Assembly (NCBI GenBank): GCA_017645305.1
Contig: JAGCPD010000010.1
Span: forward strand, 1 to 64,000
Length of the DNA stretch: 64,000 nt
Source: Bacteroidaceae bacterium
GTDB lineage: Bacteria; Bacteroidota; Bacteroidia; Bacteroidales; Bacteroidaceae
Reading direction: 5' to 3'
Part shown: positions 29,067 through 36,619 of the stretch, piece by piece
Position numbering within the stretch: position 1 is the first letter of the stretch
Layout of the letters: each line of letters opens with the position of its first letter
The notes under the pieces: model-generated
What the model was told of the DNA's origin: nothing
The model's input: only the letters and a program-made list of their open reading frames with translations
Database searches by the model: none
Program-made: the position numbers and the translations under genes

Positions 29067-29069
29067 ATT

Positions 29070-29810
29070 CTACAAAACTGCGGTAAAAGCCAATCCTATG
29101 GTGTGGTGTCCTGTCTCATAAGTGGGAACCACCATCATGCTGGCGGCGTTTCCTTTCTTCTTTTTAGGAGTGAACAGCTTCTTCTCTAAAGGATAGAGCC
29201 AATAAGCCACATTAGCCGAAAGAATACCTATCCCCGCACCAGCCAACACATCGTTACACCAGTGTCGGTTATTGTAAACACGCAGGACTCCCGTCGCAAC
29301 AGCTATGGCATAGGCTGCAGAGCCTATTCCCCAACCATATTCCTTTCGCACCAACTCGGCTCCTGTGAACACCGTTGCCGTATGTCCCGACGGGAAAGAA
29401 TTCCGCTTAGTATCTGTGCCGGGGCGCGGCTCACAAACCGTATATTTCAATCCGTTTACAAGTGCCACTTCAACAGCATATGCCGTAGCAGATATCAAGA
29501 CCCTGTCCACGAAGTTATGCTTGTGCTTTACGCCAAGACAACCTAAAAACACATTGGCAGCAACGGGAGCATACTGAATATAGTTATCTACTTTGGTATG
29601 TGTGCCCGTTCCCCAGTCGCCCAGTTTGTCGTAAAAGGCAACGCCCACACTACCAACAGCCACCAGTGCTCCCGGAACTATCAGCTGCCTGGCTTTAAAC
29701 TTATGCTCCTCAGCGCACGTATCCGTCAGACTGTCTGTCAAGACAATATCCTGAGCCATCAGCCTGAAAGAGACAAGCACAAGAAGAGGAAGTAGGATAA
29801 AACGGTTCAT
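29070..29810 (-). CDS. PAP2-family membrane phosphatase
   Basis: The 246-residue protein has a signal-like N-terminus (MNRFILLPLLVLVSFRLMAQ) and several hydrophobic segments. The three PAP2 signature parts are present: KYTVCEPRPG (K-x6-RP), FPSGHT and RVYNNRHWCNDVLAG (R-x5-H-x3-D). Such enzymes remove phosphate from lipid phosphates at the membrane, for example phosphatidic acid, undecaprenyl diphosphate or lipid A. The neighbours are an LTA-synthase-like enzyme and an outer-membrane protein, so a role in lipid A or polyprenyl phosphate turnover is plausible. The exact substrate cannot be read from the sequence. Confidence 0.88.
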   Translation of the reverse strand: MNRFILLPLLVLVSFRLMAQDIVLTDSLTDTCAEEHKFKARQLIVPGALVAVGSVGVAFYDKLGDWGTGTHTKVDNYIQYAPVAANVFLGCLGVKHKHNFVDRVLISATAYAVEVALVNGLKYTVCEPRPGTDTKRNSFPSGHTATVFTGAELVRKEYGWGIGSAAYAIAVATGVLRVYNNRHWCNDVLAGAGIGILSANVAYWLYPLEKKLFTPKKKKGNAASMMVVPTYETGHHTIGLAFTAVL

Positions 29811-29821
29811 GTTGGTTTAAT

Positions 29822-29873
29822 TCATAATTCACAATTCACTAAATTCTAAAGTCTAAAGTCTAACGCCTAAAAT
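29822..29873. repeat. Low-complexity CTAAAGTCTAAAGT-type repeat between genes
   Basis: TTCATAATTCACAATTCACT is followed by four imperfect copies of a CTAAAGT/CTAAAAT unit. It fills the gap between the LTA-synthase-like and PAP2 genes and belongs to the same class of short intergenic repeats seen elsewhere in the window. Confidence 0.6.
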
Positions 29874-31685
29874 CTAAAGCCCTATTTCTTTCAGCTTATT
29901 ATAGCTGCGCTGCAGTATGGCCTTTGTACGAAGCACCCTGTCATCATCCTCCTTACCGGCAGAATATACCACACAGCCTGACTGCAAATCCATCATGGTC
30001 ACTCCTGTACTGTCAGCAAAGAGCATTCCCGACGGATAGGTGGCATAGACAAAGGGATAACGGTAATTCTTGCTCAGCACATTACGGCTCCACGAATAGT
30101 CCTCACTACCTATCTGCATCTGAGCAAGCAGTGTAGCCACAATATCGCTCTGACTGACAAACACGCCAAGCCTCTTTGGCTCCCTGACGGCACCTCCCAC
30201 CATTAGCAGCGGCATACGGAAGAACATGGGATGCTGGTAATCCAACTGATACATACTCCCGTGGTCGGCAAAAATGACAACAAGCAGATTATCCCATACG
30301 GGTGTCCTGCTCAGACTGTCAAGGAAAGTGCCCAGACAATGGTCAGTATAGGCAAAGGCATTATGGACTTCATTGTCCAGCCTGTGATACGGAACATTCC
30401 AGGGCTCGTGACTCGAGATGCTCTGGTAGGCAAAATACCAGGTTGAATCCGTCCGCGATGTAAGCATGTTATACAGGCGAAGAAACGATATACTGTCATT
30501 GGCTCCCCACGCATCACGCTCCTCCTCGGGAACGTCTATGTCATTAATATCCCACACTTTCCGGAAACCGGAGGAGAGCAAATACTTGCGTTTGTTCATT
30601 CCCTCGGAATTGCCCCCATACATATAGTCAGTCCGATACCCGAAAGCAGTCAGCGTACTTGCCAAACCGGGAAAACGACCCAAACAGTCATCTTCCATCA
30701 TCAGGCTGTAGGTGGGATAAGAAAGGTAACCCGACAGGGCACTTACCGTCCCACGATCCGTCCGGAAGCTGTTAGACCATGCATTGGTAAAGTTCACACC
30801 TTTCTGCATCCACCTGCACAACTCTGGCGTTACGCCCTCTGCCCCACCCAATGCCTCTACAAAGGAAGCGCCGAAACTTTCCAACTGGATGGTCAGAATA
30901 TTGGGGCGTGTGGTCAGCAGCAACGTGTCAGTTATATCATCCATGTGCCCGGGGTAAAGGTCGTCCACCAGTTTGTTACACGTCTCATCGTCCATGCTCC
31001 TGAACTGTTTTTCCGGAGCCTGCTGATAAATCCATAAAGAATGAAGCATGTGCCTCACAGGATTAACGGCAGCATGATTCAGCACGATGTGAGGGAACTC
31101 ATAAGCACTGGCTTCCGTGCACCTGTGCCCGCTAATACCCCAAATGGTGAAGCATAGCAGCGCACCGATTGCCAAAAAGTTGGTTCTGCTAACGCCGTTC
31201 CTGTCCTCCGGCATACGCTTGGGAGTCATCATAACAGCTATGATGATGGCAACCAGTGCAGCAAGGACGGCCGATGAAATACACGTTATGATATAGACTG
31301 CCGGAGCACTGGCTCCCGCAGCACCGGGCGAGGACATATAATTGAAAATGCTGGCATCCAGCTTGAACTTCCAGTGGTGGTACATTACAATATCACCTAC
31401 TGTGACAACGATAAAAAACAGGAGCACCAAAACCAGATAAGGTGATAGAATGGCACGGAGCGGTGTCCTGGGATAATACAGACTTACGGCTGTAACAACC
31501 CACACAGGTACAGTAAGCAGGGCTGCTAAACTCAAATCAAGCGGCAAGCCTGCCAGCAGAATGCCGAAGGTGTTTTGCAAAGAACAATGCTCCTCTGCAT
31601 TGTAAAGCATAAAGGCCACCTTACCCAGCAGCGAAATCACTGCAAAGAACATTACCATCCTAAATATATAAAGCACTCTGCTCAT
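29874..31685 (-). CDS. LTA synthase-like membrane sulfatase-fold phosphotransferase
   Basis: The 603-residue protein has about five N-terminal membrane segments (residues 5-25, 40-70, 78-103, 130-160, 175-190). An extracytoplasmic alkaline phosphatase/sulfatase-fold domain starts at RPNILTIQLESFGASF. The catalytic threonine is expected in SNSFRTDRGTVSALSG, and metal ligands in YMYGGNSEGMNKRKY and VVIFADHGSMY. Related enzymes transfer phosphoglycerol or phosphoethanolamine from phospholipids to cell-surface polymers. In a Gram-negative Bacteroidota the acceptor is probably lipid A, capsule or another surface glycan; this is inference. It lies upstream of the PAP2 phosphatase on the same strand. 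This protein is not one of the formylglycine sulfatases. Confidence 0.9.
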   Translation of the reverse strand: MSRVLYIFRMVMFFAVISLLGKVAFMLYNAEEHCSLQNTFGILLAGLPLDLSLAALLTVPVWVVTAVSLYYPRTPLRAILSPYLVLVLLFFIVVTVGDIVMYHHWKFKLDASIFNYMSSPGAAGASAPAVYIITCISSAVLAALVAIIIAVMMTPKRMPEDRNGVSRTNFLAIGALLCFTIWGISGHRCTEASAYEFPHIVLNHAAVNPVRHMLHSLWIYQQAPEKQFRSMDDETCNKLVDDLYPGHMDDITDTLLLTTRPNILTIQLESFGASFVEALGGAEGVTPELCRWMQKGVNFTNAWSNSFRTDRGTVSALSGYLSYPTYSLMMEDDCLGRFPGLASTLTAFGYRTDYMYGGNSEGMNKRKYLLSSGFRKVWDINDIDVPEEERDAWGANDSISFLRLYNMLTSRTDSTWYFAYQSISSHEPWNVPYHRLDNEVHNAFAYTDHCLGTFLDSLSRTPVWDNLLVVIFADHGSMYQLDYQHPMFFRMPLLMVGGAVREPKRLGVFVSQSDIVATLLAQMQIGSEDYSWSRNVLSKNYRYPFVYATYPSGMLFADSTGVTMMDLQSGCVVYSAGKEDDDRVLRTKAILQRSYNKLKEIGL

Positions 31686-31732
31686 TTACAATTTATTATT
31701 TTCTGAACTTTCGGAAGTAAAAGGGGATTTCA

Positions 31733-31798
31733 CTTTTCATTCCTTCATTCTTTCATTCTTCATTCTTCACTCTTTCACTCTTTCACTTTTCACTCTTC
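31733..31798. repeat. Low-complexity TTTCACTCTTCACTTT-type repeat
   Basis: Repeated TTCATTC, TTCACTC and TTTCACTT units fill the gap between the RNase H-like gene and the LTA-synthase-like gene. The same family occurs at 43882-43907, 54712-54742, and inside a coding region at 59986-60003 and 60046-60078. Confidence 0.7.
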
Positions 31799-32225
31799 AC
31801 TTCCGTCCGAAATCTGCAGGGATCTCTCCCCATTGGGCGGTTTCCCACTTCAGCACCTGTGCATGCTGAGGGTTCCTCCAAAGCCAATCCTCGGCACGGG
31901 CAATCAACTGAAACAAGCCTTCTGTCTCAGGGGTGTGCTCCAACTTGGTCTTACACCTACGGTTCTTCACCCAGAGAATGGCGTTGTACGAGTCGCTATA
32001 GACCTTCATGTCCCACCCCTTCTGCTTGATAAGCGCCAAAGCGTGGACAATAGCCAGGAACTCACCTATATTGTTGGTTCCATGCAAGGGTCCGTAATGG
32101 AACAGCCGCTGCTCATTGCCCAAATACACCCCTTGGTATTCCATGGGGCCTGGGTTGCCGCTACAGCCTGCATCGACCGCAATGGCATTAAAATCGACAA
32201 TTCCTTTTAATTTCTCGTAGTCCAT
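31797..32225 (-). CDS. RNase H-fold protein, probable ribonuclease HI
   Basis: The start is set at the ATG at 32225 (MDYEKLKGIVDFNAIAVDAG), giving 142 residues. A GTG at 32249 would overlap argS, but the ATG has a purine-rich AAGGGGGGAG just before it. RNase H-type acidic residues appear in AVDAGCSGNPGPMEYQG (Asp), NNIGEFLAIVHAL (Glu) and VYSDSYNAILWVKN (Asp). These enzymes cut the RNA strand of RNA-DNA hybrids in the cytoplasm. No N-terminal hybrid-binding (viroplasmin-type) domain is present. The gene follows argS closely and is probably co-transcribed with it. Confidence 0.85.
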   Translation of the reverse strand: MDYEKLKGIVDFNAIAVDAGCSGNPGPMEYQGVYLGNEQRLFHYGPLHGTNNIGEFLAIVHALALIKQKGWDMKVYSDSYNAILWVKNRRCKTKLEHTPETEGLFQLIARAEDWLWRNPQHAQVLKWETAQWGEIPADFGRK

Positions 32226-32245
32226 GCTCCCCCCTTTTAACCTTT

Positions 32246-34036
32246 TCACATTCTTTCCGGCACTTCTATACCTAAAAGTCCCATGCCGTTCTTTATCACC
32301 TGACCAACGGCTGCAGACAGGGCAATACGGAACAGACGCTTCTTTCCGTCTTCCTCACGCAGCACACTAAAGTCGTGGTAGAACTGGTTATATTCCTTCA
32401 CCAACTCGTAGCAGTAATTGGCAATGCAACTGGGATTATAGTCTGCTCCGGCCTGCTTAACAGCCGTTTCAAAGCCCTGCAGATGCTGAACAAGGCTTAT
32501 CTCCTTGTCGCTCAGTTCCGTGTCCTTAGCCAGGTCAGAGAGGTTCACCTCGCCGGCTTTCCTTAGAATACTACGAATTCTGGCATACGTATATTGGATG
32601 AATGGGCCTGTATTGCCATTAAAGTCGATACTCTCTTCTGGGTTGAAAAGCATGTTCTTGCGGGCATCCACCTTTAAGATAAAGTACTTCAGGGCACCCA
32701 TACCCACGATGCGGGCTATTTCCTGAGCCTCATCCTCCGTAATATCCTCCAACTTATTTACTTTGTCGGCGCTCATCTGGCGGGCATCCTGTATCATGGT
32801 AGCAATCAGGTCATCAGCATCCACAACGGTGCCTTCGCGAGACTTCATCTTTCCGTTGGGCAGTTCCACCATGCCGTAGGAGAAGTGTACAAGGTCCTTA
32901 CCCCACTTGAAGCCAAGCTTATCAAGCAGAATGCTGAGCACCTGGAAGTGATAGTTTTGCTCGTTGCCAACGACGTATATCATCTTGTCTATGGGATAGT
33001 CCTGGAAACGCAACTTGGCAGTACCGATGTCCTGCGTCATATAGACACTGGTACCATCAGACCTTAGCAGCAGTTTTTCATCAAGGCCTTCCTTTGTCAG
33101 GTCTGCCCAGACAGAACCGTCTTCACGACGATAGAAGAAGCCCTTCTGCAAGCCTTCTTCCACCTTCTCCTTGCCTTCCAAGTAGGTTTCGCTTTCGTAG
33201 TATATTTTGTCGAAACTGACGCCCAGTGCCTTATACGTCTCATCGAAACCGGCATAAACCCACTCGTTCATTTTACGCCACAGGGCACGCACTTCAGGGT
33301 CGTTCTGCTCCCACTTCACCAGCATCTCATGGGCTTCCTTTATCAGCGGAGCCTCTTGCTTGGCCTGCTCCTCCTCCATGCCCTGAGCCACCAGTTCACG
33401 AATTTCATCGCGGTAGTGTTTGTCGAAGGCCACATAATAGTCGCCAATCAGATGGTCGCCCTTCTTGCCGCTGCTTTCGGGTGTCTCTCCGTTACCCCAC
33501 TTCAGCCATGCCAGCATCGACTTGCAGATGTGGATACCACGGTCGTTCACGATATTGGTCTTCACCACCTTGTTACCATTGGCCTGCATTACGTTAGCCA
33601 GTGCCCAACCAAGCAGGTTGTTACGCACGTGACCCAAATGAAGAGGCTTGTTAGTGTTAGGGCTCGAGTATTCAATCATCACCAACGGACTGTCCTCTGT
33701 AACAGGGGTAAAGCCAAAGGTAGGATTCTGCCAAATGCTCTCCAACAGTTCTATCCATTGGGCAGGGTTGATGGTCAGGTTCAGGAAACCCTTGATGACG
33801 TTAAACTTACTGATCACCTCGGGCACCTTTTCCACCAGCTGTTCGCCAATCTCCTGTGCCGTAGCCTCCGGCGCCTTCTTGCTCATTTTAAGGAAAGGGA
33901 ACACAACCAGGGTCAGCTGTCCCTCAAACTCTGCCCTGGTTTCCTGTAGCTGCACCATTTTCTCGGGCACCTGCACACCATACAACTTCTCAATTACGGC
34001 CAAAACGGCCTTCGTTATTTTGCCTGCAATTTCCAT
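32246..34036 (-). CDS. argS: Arginyl-tRNA synthetase
   Basis: The start is set at the ATG at 34036 (MEIAGKITKAVLAVIEKLYG), giving 596 residues. An in-frame extension of 44 codons overlaps the promoter. The protein is a class I synthetase charging tRNA-Arg. The HIGH-type motif is seen in SPNTNKPLHLGHVRNN, the arginine-site region in NIVNDRGIHICKSML, and the KMSKS-equivalent loop in GKMKSREGTVV. The C-terminal helical DALR anticodon-binding domain ends FRIALSAAVGQVIKNGMGLL. A consensus promoter lies 30-61 bases upstream, and the RNase H-like gene follows within 21 bases. Confidence 0.97.
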   Translation of the reverse strand: MEIAGKITKAVLAVIEKLYGVQVPEKMVQLQETRAEFEGQLTLVVFPFLKMSKKAPEATAQEIGEQLVEKVPEVISKFNVIKGFLNLTINPAQWIELLESIWQNPTFGFTPVTEDSPLVMIEYSSPNTNKPLHLGHVRNNLLGWALANVMQANGNKVVKTNIVNDRGIHICKSMLAWLKWGNGETPESSGKKGDHLIGDYYVAFDKHYRDEIRELVAQGMEEEQAKQEAPLIKEAHEMLVKWEQNDPEVRALWRKMNEWVYAGFDETYKALGVSFDKIYYESETYLEGKEKVEEGLQKGFFYRREDGSVWADLTKEGLDEKLLLRSDGTSVYMTQDIGTAKLRFQDYPIDKMIYVVGNEQNYHFQVLSILLDKLGFKWGKDLVHFSYGMVELPNGKMKSREGTVVDADDLIATMIQDARQMSADKVNKLEDITEDEAQEIARIVGMGALKYFILKVDARKNMLFNPEESIDFNGNTGPFIQYTYARIRSILRKAGEVNLSDLAKDTELSDKEISLVQHLQGFETAVKQAGADYNPSCIANYCYELVKEYNQFYHDFSVLREEDGKKRLFRIALSAAVGQVIKNGMGLLGIEVPERM

Positions 34037-34065
34037 ATTCCACCTAATATATAAATTTCGGGCGA

Positions 34066-34097
34066 CAAAGGTACGAATAAGTAAGAGAAAAAACAAA
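34066..34097 (-). promoter_or_regulatory. Promoter of argS
   Basis: TTTG (34097-34094), 20 bases, then TACCTTTG (34073-34066) on the minus strand. Confidence 0.8.
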
Positions 34098-34278
34098 TAT
34101 ATTTGAGTTTTTCCGAACGAAAGGATTCCGCCTGCGCCTGAGCACCTGTTGGAGCGCAAGAATTTCAAGACATCGTCTCAAAGCACATGTCTTTCGTCGT
34201 TTCTGTCTTAGTTCTATTCCTGTTTAGTTCATATTCTACTCCAATTTTTCTCATGTTCTCCTCCGTTTTCTCTCTGTT

Positions 34279-34395
34279 ACATCTCCGTTTCTTAGAAGTG
34301 GAGAGGAAGTGGAGAGGAAGTGGAGAGGAAGTGGAGAGGAAACGGAGAAGAATCGGAGAGGAAACGGAGAAGAAACGGAGAAGAAACGGAGATGT
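34279..34395. repeat. 11-bp tandem repeat array bounded by a 15-bp inverted repeat
   Basis: Starting at 34298 there are four copies of GTGGAGAGGAA, then variants ACGGAGAAGAA and TCGGAGAGGAA, to a ninth partial copy at 34386-34394. The arms ACATCTCCGTTTCTT (34279-34293) and AAGAAACGGAGATGT (34381-34395) are perfect reverse complements. The array lies between the divergent argS and DUF6377 regulator genes. The rest of 34098-34620 is AT-rich; I see no believable gene in it. Confidence 0.9.
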
Positions 34396-34620
34396 GATGT
34401 ATGCAAAAGCAAGGATTTTGCATGAAACGTGCAAGAAAAACGAAAAAACACATTAGCACACTTTCTTGACACAACGTATGTTGATGATTTTAACAAGAAC
34501 ATGACAATACCATAAACAGAATAAACAATCAGATAATGCATGGTTCCTTTTTTCCAATACTTCAACATGGAAAGAACAAAATCATGATTATCTTATTCTG
34601 AAACAAAAAGGACTTTTTAT

Positions 34621-34652
34621 TTTGATATTTCTATTAAAATGTTATAACTTTG
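34621..34652 (+). promoter_or_regulatory. Promoter of the DUF6377 regulator gene
   Basis: TTTG (34621-34624), 20 bases, TAACTTTG (34645-34652): a full Bacteroidota consensus 57 bases before the ATG. Confidence 0.85.
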
Positions 34653-34708
34653 CAACGAATATCTACATCGGGAATCTATCATTTGTTAATCAGATTTGTT
34701 AAATATCC

Positions 34709-36379
34709 ATGCAGTACGGGGGAAAACAACATATTGGCGTATTTATAATCATTCTTTTGCTGGTTGGCGCTTATTTCTTCCTCATCAGGGAAGACCACCC
34801 AAGAGAAATGGGGGAGCAGAACCGCTATGAATTGGAGGTTCTGAACAGCCTCATCGAAAAGAAGCTATTCTTCAGGGATAGCCTGAAACACGAGATGGAC
34901 TCCGTTATGCTGCAGCTTCACAAGAATACGGATTACAGCGACGAATTCAGGTACTACACCAACAGACGCATGCTGAAGAAAGCTCAGATGTTCTCATACG
35001 ACTATGCCAGCCAATTCTCTCACAAGATGCTCATTCTGTCCGAAAAGATTGGCGATGGGAACTTGATGGCTGAATCACGCATACTGTCCAGTTTCTATCT
35101 GGCACAGGCTTGTCTGTTTGTAGAGGCTTTGGACACGTTGAAGTCGGTCAACCTGAATTTCCCGAACCTGAACGACAGCATTCTTTCCCTTTATTATTTC
35201 TATTATGGTATAACCTATCAACGGCTTGCCGTATATGTGAACGACTCTGTCAATGCCAAGAAATACAACACTCTTGGCATAAAATTGTTCCAGAAGAGTC
35301 TTCAGTATTCCAAAGATCAGGGAAAGAACTATTTTGTACTGGGCAGGATCTATGGCAGACAAGAGAAATACGATGTTGCGCAACAATATTTTGAAAAAGC
35401 ACTTACATACATCAACAAAGATGACAATATCCTTTATACACTTGCTAATGCCTCCCTGGGTAAGTGCTTCAAACATCAAGGCAAACATGAACAAGCCACC
35501 CGTTATTACATAGAGGCCACAAAAAATGACATACTGAATGCACAGAATTCTTCTATCGCCATAATCGACTTGACTGAACATCTGTTTAAACAATATCATC
35601 AGACAAGTAACGTTAGCCGATACGTGAATATAGCCATAAAAAACGGAGAGTACTATGGAATGCGTTCACAGATAACACATATAGACAAAATTATTCCGGA
35701 TATTACCAAAGAGAAATCTAAACAGAATAGGATTCTTGTCTTCTTCCTTGCAACAATAGCTGTCATCTTTTTATTACTTATATATAACCTATTATCACGC
35801 TTTGAGAAGAATAAGAAGTTGCTGAAAGATTATCGTCTTTTGAAGGAAAAAATGGAAGAAGAAAACAACCTTCTTCATGTCGAAAACGAAAAACTGTCCA
35901 GGACCGGCATGTTGCTCCGCGACTCTAACAAGTTGAAAGATGCATATCTGGGAAAGCTTCTCGAGTCGAATAGCGAACTCACTAACATGTTTGAGGAATT
36001 TGCTATTAAAGCCGATCAAAAGCTGAAGAAATCACAATACGAGCAAGTCCAGAAGTCCATCAGAGAACTTCAGAAGAACTTCAGCAAAAAAGAACAGTTA
36101 GACAGATTCGATGAACTATTCATGTCTATGTTCCCCACATTCGTTGCAGACTTCAATGCATTGCTGATGCCAGAATATAGGAAGCAGGAGGGAGAGTCGC
36201 TCCTCACTCCATCCATGCGTATCTTTGCCCTTATCCGACTGGGGATAACAAGCAATCAGCAGATAGCCCGCGTATTGAACTACTCATATAATACCATATT
36301 AAACTATCGAGTGCGAGTACGCGCCATGGCTATTAATGCTGATACTTTTGAGCAAGATATTATGAAAATAGGTTCTTAA
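34709..36379 (+). CDS. DUF6377-family membrane-bound transcriptional regulator with TPR repeats
   Basis: The 556-residue protein has an N-terminal membrane anchor (HIGVFIIILLLVGAYFFLI, residues 8-26). TPR-type helical repeats cover about 60-330, for example NYFVLGRIYGRQEKYDVAQQ. A second membrane segment (ILVFFLATIAVIFLLLIYNL) lies near 343-362 and a coiled coil (FEKNKKLLKDYRLLKEKMEE onward) near 365-410. The C-terminal DUF6377-type region contains FDELFMSMFPTFVADFNALL and MRIFALIRLGITSNQQIA. It ends with a helix-turn-helix, VLNYSYNTILNYRVRVRAMA. The layout suggests a periplasmic TPR sensor signalling through the membrane to a cytoplasmic DNA-binding end. It lies 240 bases upstream of the sulfatase operon on the same strand and is the obvious candidate regulator for it. 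That link is inferred from position. Confidence 0.88.
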   Translation: MQYGGKQHIGVFIIILLLVGAYFFLIREDHPREMGEQNRYELEVLNSLIEKKLFFRDSLKHEMDSVMLQLHKNTDYSDEFRYYTNRRMLKKAQMFSYDYASQFSHKMLILSEKIGDGNLMAESRILSSFYLAQACLFVEALDTLKSVNLNFPNLNDSILSLYYFYYGITYQRLAVYVNDSVNAKKYNTLGIKLFQKSLQYSKDQGKNYFVLGRIYGRQEKYDVAQQYFEKALTYINKDDNILYTLANASLGKCFKHQGKHEQATRYYIEATKNDILNAQNSSIAIIDLTEHLFKQYHQTSNVSRYVNIAIKNGEYYGMRSQITHIDKIIPDITKEKSKQNRILVFFLATIAVIFLLLIYNLLSRFEKNKKLLKDYRLLKEKMEEENNLLHVENEKLSRTGMLLRDSNKLKDAYLGKLLESNSELTNMFEEFAIKADQKLKKSQYEQVQKSIRELQKNFSKKEQLDRFDELFMSMFPTFVADFNALLMPEYRKQEGESLLTPSMRIFALIRLGITSNQQIARVLNYSYNTILNYRVRVRAMAINADTFEQDIMKIGS

Positions 36380-36619
36380 GAATAGCAAAAGACGCATCTT
36401 GCACCACATATTCTATATATATTTTTATAATAATTTGTTCTTTTCTGTTTAATGTATATCGCTGTATTTTAGCAATATACTTACTCTTGTATATATATTT
36501 TGCATATATATTTTTTTTGTGTATTTTCTGTGTCGCATAATAATCATAACTTTGCAGCACAAAAAAGAAATATTTATGTCATTTTTTATTCCTATTAATA
36601 CTTTAATTCATTAACGTTT
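36380..36619 (+). promoter_or_regulatory. Sulfatase operon promoter region
   Basis: This is a very AT-rich stretch with several TATATATTTT runs. A TAACTTTG -7 element lies at 36547-36554, 65 bases before the first ATG. No good TTTG was found 19-21 bases upstream of it; TTCTG at 36526-36530 is 16 bases away. A missing -33 element may mean the promoter depends on an activator such as the adjacent DUF6377 regulator. That is inference. Confidence 0.6.

Noticed and set aside
29874..31685. Counting the LTA-synthase-like protein as an eighth sulfatase
   Set aside because: It has membrane segments and a threonine-type RTDRG site of phosphotransferases and lacks the C/S-x-P-x-R motif.
34298..34395. 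Possible CRISPR array
   Set aside because: Units of 11 bp follow each other without spacers and no cas gene is present.
34187..34456. 89-residue ORF across the 11-bp repeat array
   Set aside because: The charged half is only the translated tandem repeat, which is open in several frames on both strands, and there is no convincing start context.
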